DNA of 64,000 nt from Misgurnus anguillicaudatus (lineage: Eukaryota; Chordata; Actinopteri; Cypriniformes; Cobitidae): NCBI RefSeq assembly GCF_027580225.2, contig NC_073356.2, positions 2,976,001 through 3,040,000 of the forward strand, read 5' to 3'. Both the position numbers and the translations under genes were made by a program. This document shows, piece by piece, positions 23,101 through 35,100 of this stretch. Every line of letters starts with the position of its first letter. The first letter of the stretch is position 1. Below the pieces are notes generated by a model. The model saw only the letters and a program-made list of their open reading frames with translations, was not told the DNA's origin and searched no databases.

Positions 23101-26100
23101 AAACTCTGTTTAAAATCTCAGTGAGGGATTAGCTTTAAAAGTGCATACAATTAAATGTCTGGCTTAATGATTAGAAACACATACCGCGAGCGTGGTGGCG
23201 CTATTCAAAGATGCGTTTATTATAACAACAAAGTGAGTTTGGCGGCTCAAAAAGATTATTAACAGCTATCACGTTTGGCATACTGTAGGCTGAGTAAAAT
23301 TAAGAGGACAAAATAAAGTAAAAACAATCAAGCATGTGAGTTTTGTTGCAATTATTTCCTTTTTGAATGACAACGTCAACACTGTTGCTATTTAATTACA
23401 CTGGAAAATTGAACATGGCGGATAAAATAAATCGCAGATGAAGGGTTTAATACAGGTTAAAATTTTAATCTAAGATTTGTTAATCTGTGTTAAAATTTAA
23501 GTAGTACAACACAACTCAAATTAAAATTAAACTGAGATCAACAAACCCTAGATTAGCTCTAAACTCTGCTTAATTTAATCCTTGTTGGTGCAACCCACCT
23601 TTAGTGACAATAGTTAGGGCTTGGTGAATTACTCCGGATCATACAGTCATCGTTTGCGGTAGAAACTACTGCCAAATACTCACCACAATATTGAGTAGTT
23701 TTTTATTTTATTTATTAGTAGTGTTTCCCAACCCTGTTACTGGAGGATCCTGTAGGAGACATCAAAAACGTTGGTGTGCTCCCAGGAACAGGGCTAGGAA
23801 ACACATGAACACTGAATTATATGGCAGAACTTGAATTGCCAGTTGGTGTTAGTTCATTGTGCATTAACTGTAATGTTATCATATACCGCCTAAAATATAT
23901 ATTTTTTTAAATGAACATATACTTGAGATTAATAAATGCTGTAGTATTTGGAAGTGGTTATCTTAACTAGAACCCTGTTGCATTAACATAAACTAAATAT
24001 GTATCTTCGAATAAAAGGCACACTGTGGTCATGTCTATACCCATGTCTTTCTCAGGTCTTCTGACGTTTGTGAACTGTATGAAGGTAAAATGGGGCGCTA
24101 TTCTTCAGGTCATCTCTACTGTTGCTAAAGTCCTGGCTCTTATAGTCATCATCATCGCTGGAATGGTAGTTCTGGCTCAAGGTACGAACATATCTCAATC
24201 ACAACACTCTCAGTGTCTTTATATTGTAGCATTTAATAAATGACTTCACTTCATTCTTTTGATATTGCTGTTGCGTAATTCTGCTCCAGAAGAATTTTAA
24301 GCACTTCCAGATCTGCTTTGTGTTTAAACCCAGCACATTTGCTACGAGAGGTCTATGCATCTTTAAGCCAAGGTTTTTGTTGTTGCTGGCTTATTTGAGT
24401 TTTCAAAAAACCTTAGGCTAAATAACTGCTTATGAATATTTCATACAAATTTCAAGTGGTTTGTGTGAATTTAATTCACAGAATAACTACAAAGTATGTT
24501 GTCTACCACAAACTTTTGTCCTTTTTTGTCACGTTCATACTGCACTAAAAGAGAAAACATGAGACTGGTATTTTTCTGATGTCTGGACTCTATCCTCAGG
24601 GGTTTATGACAATATAAACAGATGGTTCAATATGTTGGTAATAAATGCACTCTTTGAGAAATTTATTACAAGTTTTGACTGCAAATGTCACGTCCATAAT
24701 GCTGGAATCATTCATATGGTTATGCCACAGGGAAGACGAGCAACTTCCAAGATTCGTTTAAGAACTCCAAGCTGAATCCAGGAGACATGGCTCTGGCTCT
24801 GTATGCAGCTCTCTACTCTTACTCCGGCTGGGATACTCTGAACTTCATCACAGAGGAGATTAAAAACCCAGAAAGGTTTACATTTACACAGCTTTTCATT
24901 TCACATAAAGATGATATCAAGAGTTTGGTTCCAAAACGCAATGGATCCATTTTGACTAATTTGGGTAAAAAGGTGTTTTCTATACCAAGAAAGTGACGAG
25001 ATGAAAACCACTATTTTCTGTTACAAACTTTCACATAGCATCTTTAGGTTATAAAAACATTAAATTTTTTTAAAAAGATTTATTATAAAAACGGATTATT
25101 TTTTTCATCAAATGCAATACGTTTAGCCACGTTGTCAAATAAAGAGTTTGGTTCCAAAACACGATAAACGCCATTAAAAAAAGAGTTAATGCCAAAATTA
25201 TATCAGTATTATATCAGGTCAGTATTTAAAAGTAAAGTCTTAATTTTACGCAAAATTCAATATCCACCGTGTTATTCTGTGATCTTTTCTTCCTTTTTTC
25301 CCAAAACGCAATAAACGCCACTCCTCCCTTTTATACAGAATGCAATAAATCCTCTCAACAAATCACAACGCACCATTCCACGCACTGTAAACAAACAATG
25401 GTGGCGTGTTGAGTACACATAATCCTAGTTTTCCTCATTTTGTACTTAGTGATCAAAAACAAACAAAAACAAAATAACACTTTAATTACATTGATGAACC
25501 TGTGATGGTTTTCTGTGACAGGAAAGAAACGTAAGCCATCAACATCTAATACTTTACGCGAGAGGCACTCGAGACGGTCGCTTGTTCTCCCAATCAGGTT
25601 GCTCTCATGCTAACACATTGACCCCAGGGCATCTTATGAAAAACTTTACATTATTTTAATCAGTCAACAAAAATCAATTTCTTGTGGAGGTGAAATGTTT
25701 CTCAAATAAAAGACTGCATCCTTCGCATTTTTAAACTGCATTTACTTCATAAAGACTGTCTTATTAGAGAATATTAACAATTATAAAGTTTACTAATTAT
25801 TTAGTTAATCGCAACTTGTTGTAATATGCTCACGAATGTAATGCTTAGATAATTCACTGAAATAATCCTTGATGACGTATGCAGCCTGCATATGCGACCT
25901 CCGGAGGATGAAGCTTTCTGTTTGATCCTTTTACAATGCATGCATTATATTTGTCTTTTGCAGAGTTTGCTTTTTTGTTTGGGTTTACAATAATGTTCGT
26001 TTTGGAACTCGTATGAAGTCTGAGACGTGTTGTGTTTGTCTGTTGATCAGTGTCAGATGTGAAGTCTCAGCAGATTAAACCCTCACTCAGAGTTTACATG

Positions 26101-29100
26101 ATTTAATGTCTGCATGTTCTTGCTCAAAAATGACAGTGGCTGTATCATTTCTAGTGTAAAGAAATGGACATATATTAAATATTCAAATGGATTTAAACAT
26201 TGTTTGGATAAAAAAAAGTGAAAGTGAAGATAGCATTTGCGAGACGAGTCCACTATCACCCCTGCAGGCTTTATTTGTTATAATACATAATGTTTTTTAT
26301 TTATAGGACACAAATGTAATGTGTTTGTTAATGTAATCTTGTTTAATGTAACTTGGTTTTAATACTTTATTTGAACCAAGTATTATTGCATCTTCGTTAT
26401 TATGTAATTTTAAAGGCTATTGCTCACTTGAGTCTATTTTTATTACCCAAAAATAACAAATTACTTCATTATCAGTTAGCAAAATAATTGTTAGGGACAG
26501 TCCTTGATTAGTTAAAACATTTAAAAATGACGTGATTTCAGTTTCTTATTCATTTATTTTATCATTGAGGATTTCTTAAAAAGTGTAAAAATGTCTCGTC
26601 TCGTGAACCCAATCTCGTGGATTAAGTGTCTCGTCACACCCCTAGTGTATACCACTAGTCAGCTAAATGAATATAACATGGCAAAGATGAATGCACATTT
26701 ATATATTGATTCAATAGATTTATAGCATTTTGAAAAAAAACTTTTGTTTTTATAATAAATCTTTGAAAACCAAGTTATGGATTTGAATTTTTTATGTTTT
26801 TATAACCTAAAGATGCTATGTGAAAGTTTGTAAGAGAAAATAGTGGTTTTCGTCTTGTCACTTTCTTGGTATAGAAAACACATTTTTACCCAAATTAGTC
26901 AAAAGGGACTTATTGCGTTTTGGAACCAAACTCTTCAAATATACCAACACAATTATATGTGTCAGTATTTTCTAATGTGAACCGGTTCACTGTAAGAAAT
27001 GTCAAATTTTCTGTAAACTCAAAATTTCAAGATTTACTTTGATTTACTTCACTTTGAGAAATGTATCAAATCGGTAAAAACCTATGAAAAACACGTGTAT
27101 GACACAAAAGTCAACTATTTTGCATGACATGCCTTGTAAAATTAAGTAATTGCTAAATGTTTTAAGGTGTAAGACTATTCAACAGAAACCAGTATAATGT
27201 ATTTTGATGGAAATGACATAAGCAACTGAAAATGTACATAATCATCTGCATGATTGTACCAAAGCATTTGCAATTTCTCCAAAACAATGAGAATTTGCTT
27301 TTATGTTCTGACTTTATGATGCGGAGGTTGAACAAAGTGTTTTGGGAACAAAGAGAAATGCTCCAAAGTGACTGAGAAAAACTGAAATGCTTCACCTCCT
27401 CTGTCTTCACATCTTTCCACGAGTGCATCCTAGGAGGGTAAAAATGTCAGGAAAAGAAATGAGGATGCCCAAATAAGAATTGAGAAGCACCCAATGACAT
27501 GCTATGTTTCGGTAAAAAGTAGAAAGATCATGTGATTGAGCAAAATCTCTTTTCTACTAAAGGAACCTGCCGTTGTCAATAGCGATCTCCATGCCCATTG
27601 TCACAGTCATCTACATCCTCACTAACATCGCCTACTATGCTGTACTGGATCAAACGACACTACTGAACAGTGAAGCTGTGGCTGTGGTAAGATCAGTATT
27701 GTCTAGTTCATTAAAGGGGCCTTAAATAAATTCACAAAGCCATTATTATAGAGTGCATATATAACAAGATGTATCTTTAAGCCACATATTCTTGCACAAT
27801 ACATGATGGTTAGTTGACAGTGTCTGTTTAGTGTAAATGCTTCATATTGTAATCTCCTGTTATAGTGAGCTGGTTATGTCGAGCAGCCTGAAGCAGCACG
27901 CGCTCTCTTTCTTTCGGCCTTTGTCTCTAGAGATGCCACCCGAAACCACTGACGCACTGTTGCCTGGTTATTAGACTAGTGTGCTACTCTGAGCTTTCAA
28001 AGCGCATTTATGTACCATATACTGTGTTTCTGAAAAGAGTATTGAATGGCATTTTGTTTACTGTTGAAAATAAATGATTATCTCCGTTGATGAAAATGTT
28101 GATGCTACATATTTTCAAACACTATAAAAACCTTATATTGATCCCATGGCTTTCCCATTTAGATCTGTAACCAAAGTCCCTTCAGAGAAGTCGCGCCACT
28201 AAGCAGCCATATTTGCATTGCCTCCGGTTTGTTAATTTAGTCATGCAAGATTAAACTCCTCTCTACTTTAATGGGGAAAGACCGATATCTTAAAAATATC
28301 ATGGTAAATCACAATTAAACAACATATTTCTGACCAACAATAAAACCTGACATCAACTGTATTATAACTTTTGTTTCTTAAGATTAAAGAAAGATTAAGA
28401 TTATTTGAAGTCGTTTTAGCTACTATGCATGCACACAGGTTGGCAAGCGCCTCACATGTCTCTGTACAGTGCCATTTTCCCAGAGAATCATCATCATCAG
28501 TCTTTATCTATTGATGATTGGTTCTTTTTAACTCAAAGGCGGGACTTCTTTTGCCAGAGCGACAATTTTCATGGTTCTCACAGGTCCTTAAAATCCTTGA
28601 AAGTTTGTGAATCTGAGAAAAAAAATCAAAGGCCCTGGAGTTTTTGAAAATAGACAAATTCTTGAATCAAATTTGTGCAAGACTTTTCTGGAAAAAAATC
28701 ATATTATTCCCTGTGTAGTGTAGGATGACGTCATAAAAATTCTAGACTCTTTTAGCGCACATGTTTAACTGTTAAACCCGATTTATAGTATAAATGTATA
28801 AATGAAAATCGACGTGGAACCTACGCACAACTATAACGAGCCCTTTAGTACCGAATGCATTTATCTTATATCTGGGTATTTCTCAGATTAAGGGTTGCTG
28901 CAATTTTGAAAAATTAAATTTCAAATTTGACTAATTAGTATACATCAAATCAGTCCTTAAGTCAGGAGCAACGTTATTAGCTTGGTTGAGCTCATAAGAT
29001 AAGGGAATTTATGATTTTTTTTGCCATTTCCTTAACTATGTCAAGTAAATGTCATTACCATCACATCATCGAATATATGTAAAAAAATAAAACTTAAATG

Positions 29101-32100
29101 ATAAATCACTGCTTTTAAAACATTTTGTGGTTTCATATGGAATCTAATTTATCTTGAGCTTAATAAGACTTTTTACTTGCAAGATAAGAAATGTATCTAA
29201 ATTTCTGATTCAAATACAACATATATGGTAATGATGCATAATAAGTGTACATGCCCAACAGAAAGAATAAAGAGTAGATTTACTTACTGACATCAAGGCA
29301 TCAGTCTTGCAGCTTGAAATCTATGTGCTCCACTATGTCATTAGGTTACCATGACTACCAAATAAACTTTTGATGAAAAAATAGTAGGAAAGTCCCTTTA
29401 TGCAGAGTGTTTTGGTAATGACAGCTAAACCATGGGACAGGTAGAAATTACGCAAAATAAAGTACAACATGCATATATATGCTTATTCTGTGCATGTAGT
29501 TTATTAGTTAAAGTAACATTTAATTCATATGCATATTTTTTTTAATTAATTTGGAGATATGGCACAACATGCGTGAACTCTGGTAAAGGACAGCACCAAA
29601 ACACCGATATTGTACCACAAAACACCAATAAAATGTGATAAAATTATTAGTAACAGCAGCAATAAAAAAAGTCTAGACTTGGTTTTGTTTATACTAATTA
29701 ATGGTGCTCAAATTTGTTAGACTTAATTAGTTTTTAATAGAATTACACCCTGGGGACATAAATAGACCCATATTCTGGGAAATACCCAGCTGTGTTTGAT
29801 GCATGAAAACTGTAACAATGTATCTTACAAGGTAACACAATGTAACCTTGCTCTCACTTGAAATGTGTCCCCAAATTAAGTCCTTGAATTTGAGGATATT
29901 GGAATTTGGACCTGGAAAGTCATTGAAAGGTCCTTGAATTGAAAGTAAACCAAGATGTGGGAAAAGGTAATGGACACAACACTGATAAAATGTATAGCTT
30001 GCTTTGACTAAACGCGCATATATGTAGATAAATGTAGATCTTGAAACATTTGTAAGGCCAAATAAGGTAGAAATGGCTCCAAGGAATAGTTTGCTCCAAA
30101 ATGAAAATTTGCCTATATTTCAAAGGATGGCTTGAGGGTGAGTAAAGAAGCGACGCAGTGGAAAGATTTATATTTCAAACCTGTACCTGTTCATGAGAAA
30201 GTGAGTAAACTTTCATTTTGGGGTGAACTATTCCTTAAAAGTGACGTGTGTCATTTCATATTCTTTGTATGTTAAAAATGCTATATAATGAAAAAAAGGA
30301 ACAGGAAAACAGACAAACACCATTACTGTGTCTTCCACCAAGCAATTCTACAAATGTATAAAATGCGTTATGTTGTGTATTGTATTGACACTCGGCTCTA
30401 TCTGTCATTTAATGTGGCGATAGGAAAAAGCACGAGGTGTAACAAAATGAATATGTTTGTATCTCATCCAGACTTTTGCGGACCATGTGCTGAGTTATGC
30501 CGGTTGGCTCATCCCACTGTCTGTGGCCATCTCTTGTTATGGAGGCCTAAACTCTTCTATCATAGCCGCTTCCAGATTGTTCTTTGTGGGGTCACGTGAG
30601 GGCCATCTACCCAACGTCCTTTGCATGATCCACGTGAAGCGCTACACACCGATCCCAGCTCTGCTCTTTAATGTAAGAATCCTGAGGCAGGCGCTGACAT
30701 GTCTGTGTTATGCATCATATCCACAACATCAGCATTCCTTACTGTGTGTCTGGTTTTTGTCTCTTTGCCCTCCAGGGTGGCATGTCCCTTATATTCCTGT
30801 GTGTGAGAGACGTCTTCCAGCTTATTAACTACTTCAGTTTTAATTACTGGCTCTTTATTGGCCTTTCCATCGGCAGTCAGATCTACCTGCGAATTAAAGA
30901 ACCCAACAGGCACCGTCCTGTTAAGGTGAGACAAGAGATCACCAAATAAATGTCCTGATTATCATGACGCATTTTAAGCAGCATCGTAACAATCCATCAT
31001 AGGGACACAATACCATGATGCGGTGTAAGAAGCTGGCTGATGAAATAAAATGCAGTTGGCAAGAGAAATGTGATTATAAATATGTGTATTGTGTAAGGCA
31101 GGGTTTTCTGGGGTTTGCAGATGTGAGGGTTTGTAAGTTGATGGGAAAAAATAATAAATTGCAATTAAATCATAAATAAATTATTTATTTATGTAAATAA
31201 TAATGTAAATAAATTATTTAAAAAAAAGCTAAATAAAAACCTCACTAACTGTGTCTATTACACAAAACTATAATATGTGAGGAAACTGAGAACAGTTCAT
31301 GGACAGATATGTTTATGTACCAATACAAGAAATTTGTGGTAATAACAATAACTATGTGAAATGCTACTAATAAAAAACGATGAAAATAAATGTTTTAGAA
31401 CTTAAACATGCAAATGTGCTAATAAATTATTGAAATATTTATTTAAAAGCTCAGGGGCTAAATTTACCATATAAAAATATAGTTTTAAAAACCGTTATAT
31501 ATCACAGAGAATAGCAGAGTTCACACAACAACTATAACAATCAAAATATAATGAACTATAAAGTTTGCATCACTTTCTGAGTGATTTTTCTCCCAACTTA
31601 TGAACAATAACCATTGACGGCCAATCAAATCTTTGAACTTCAAGTGCATGTGCATTTGAAATGACACAGAGGAGAAGCTCATTGCTGAGGTCAATAACAT
31701 AAAATGACCTCAGGTATCCAGAGCTGATGCACTTGCGGTAAAATTCACAATTTAAAATGTTTTATTCTACTACATTGACTACGTCAAAACGTAAGATATT
31801 AGATTACACAAACTACTAGATTCACTGTTTAGAGATGTTGAGCGTGTTGAGGACATCTGCTGGTTTTACCTGCTGTGTAAATGCAACAATAACAGCATGT
31901 TTACACATTCGATTACATGTAAACAATTACAAAAGCTTTTATTACAGGAAATATCCAATATTAGTTTATGACATTGAAGGAAAGTGATTTGCACGAGTAC
32001 TGTGCGCATGAGCGAATAAACAAAGTTATTGTTATCGTCCGGTTGTGTGGACGCTAATAAAGTATGATTAAAGTGTGAATGGCCCTTTACTGTCTAGGAC

Positions 32101-35100
32101 AGAATCTTAGCTATCATTGTAACATTGTCGAAATCTGGAAAGGTTGTGTCTCGTATAACAGACCGCAATTCACAGTTAGTTGGATTCGCATGAAGCAGAT
32201 AAAAACTACTTTGCATTGATCCCAATATTGACTTTTCTAAGAAAAAACAATGCAATGCTTTCAAAAGCACAAGAGTATGTGCTACTTCATGTTATTGATA
32301 GAGTTTTATATGAACTAAAGTATGTTTCATTTATAATAAAATGTCTGTCAACCTATCTGCAATCTCTGAGATTTAATTCTCTGTAAGAAACTACCTTAGA
32401 AGGAAGCATAATGCTGTTTGTGTCCTGTTTTTTGTGTTTAAATGTTGTCTAGTCTAACTAATCCGGTTGTTAAGTGATGACGTAAGGAATACTGTTTCCG
32501 GGTCCAAACCTCCACTTATTTCAATACAGACTATTATTTAGACAGCCCATTATGAGCACTATTTTTTCATATCACACATTTAAGCAAAAAATGTATAAAC
32601 TCATGTGTAAACTTCAGTCTCAGAATCAAAGACAGCAATATATTAATAATTCATTAAAAAACACGTCCATAAATCCATGTCTGGTCATCTCGGATTTTGT
32701 TAAGGAGATAAAAATTAGGGTCGGGTGTTTTTTTCCCCATTATGATACGTGTGTATTATAGCAGTGATTTTTTTTTTGTTATTTCTCTATGACATCTGTG
32801 AGCGGTTGGACCTGGAAGCGGCGCATAACCAGATATCTCTCACTTGAAACAAATGACTGTTACTTGATTTATTGTTGTGGAGTTCAACAAGATTGACACT
32901 AATGTATGTGTGTGTGTGTGTGTGTGTGTGTTTGTGTGTGTAGTTGAGTCTCTTTTTCCCTATAGTCTACTGTTTGTGCACCTTGTTTTTGGTGGTTGTA
33001 CCTCTCTACAGTGACGCCATAAACAGCGTGGTGGGAATCATTGTGGCTCTCTCTGGAGCTCCAGTGTATTTCATATGCGTGCACCTTCCGCCCAGCTCCA
33101 GACCGGCCTTTCTGGGACAGATGCTCGGTAAGCTATGCACACAAACACACACATGACTTGTGTTTCTCTGCTTTCATTTTTCTTTGCTCAATCGAGCACC
33201 TCAGATTACAGTTCAGATTTCTGCTTTTTTTCATGCACCCAGATTTGGTTTGCCTTGCTTCTGGGTGTTTTGTTTTATAATTTTACAAATGAACATTTAT
33301 GATTTTGGCAGAAGCTTTAATCCAAAGTGGGCCATACATTTTATCATCATGTGTGTTCCCTGAGAACTTTTTTTGCGCGGCTAAAGGCGGGCGTACACGG
33401 TGCGATTTTTGCTGTCGTAGGAGCTCGCATGCGATTTTTTTTCTCGGGAGCAAATCGTTCATGCTCGCATGGTCGCGGCTCGCACCGTGTGAGAGGAATT
33501 ACGAGCCGAGCTGAGCAGGTTACGAGCACCTTACGACCTCCCGATAATTTTTAAACATGTCAAAAAACTTTGGGAGCTGTCGGTATAAATTCGTAGTGTT
33601 GGTGCGGGTGAACGAGACGATCTGGCAAAGCACTTGAAGTTGACCAATCAAAATGTACAAAACACACAAGAAGAAAGACAAATGCGGCATTGCTACCTCA
33701 AATCTGGACGACAACTCTATAGCTGGCTATGTTTCACGTACACACACACACTCCGGTGACCGGACATCATGACAAATATGACAGGTCCTTTCAGTGACGA
33801 CCTCTTGATCAGCTTCTTTGAGCGAAAAACCTGTCATACGTGTTTTTGTGATGTCCGGTCACAGCTTTGGATGTGTGCAGAAACAGGAGAGAGTGTAGAT
33901 TAGGCTATAAGGGCTACCACAATGCATAAAACGAGGGCTACTTTTTGATATTAAAACTTTTTTGTTTTACTTTGAAATACTGTTGATTTTTCTTTACTTG
34001 TTAATATGTTTTATCATTATTTACAATCTAAACATAAAATAAGCCAACTAAAATATGTAATAAATAAATATAAAAATTATTACTCCGTGCAGAGACCACT
34101 GGTTTAAACAGTACAGGATGGACAAAGAATGTCGCAATTTTTGTGTAATCCAAGCTGTGCCAAAGTCGCTGTTGTACAGTTTCATTAATGAATGGATATT
34201 AAAAGGGCTGTCGCGACAGAGAATAAAAAAACAACGGAATGTCCATGTTTAATAGGCTATAAGATATGCATTTATTGTTTTACACTTTATACAGGTATAA
34301 TAAATGCAAAATAAATTGTCAACGAACAAGAGACTACATTAAACATGATGATCATACGCGGAGACAACGTTTTCCACATTATTATAGAGCTTTTGCTTTA
34401 ACAAGTGAGCTTAAAGGTTTTTGTTCAGTATTTTTTTTTACATATTTTCGACCAAAGGAACACGAGATATAGCCCAATGTAAGTTGTTATGGTAGCCTTA
34501 GCTTGTTCTGAAATGATGAGAATATTTAAATGACTAAAAATGTAGGCTATCTCTCAAACTTTATTTAAATAATGATTAATTTGTTTTCATACTATATTTG
34601 TATTGCTATGTATTAATTTACATAGGCCTACTGAGAAAATGCCATATATTAATATGCAATGCCTTCTGTATGGCATTTATTTTGTACAGTTACAGGAGCA
34701 CAAATGTTGTGGGCTCACTTTTACTTCAAGACACCGCATTGACAGAGGTTCCGTGTACATTTGCACTAGACAATGCAAACAAGCCCAGACAATGTACTTT
34801 ATATTAAATTAAATGATTTTCGTTTTACAAATTAATATTTAGCTGTAGATGTATTGTCTTAATAATTTAATCATAAAGGGAAAGATGTGTTAGCTTACCT
34901 TGCGTTTTATCTCATTGCTCCTCATTCTGCATTTACAAATAAATAAATAGGCCCACTGAATTTGTTTTTTAAACGGTCATATTTATAAAAAAGCTATAGC
35001 CTATATATAATATACATATATATATATGTAACATTAATAATAGCAATATAGATATTTACAATCATGATATATTAAGACTGTAAAACCGCATATGCGCTAG

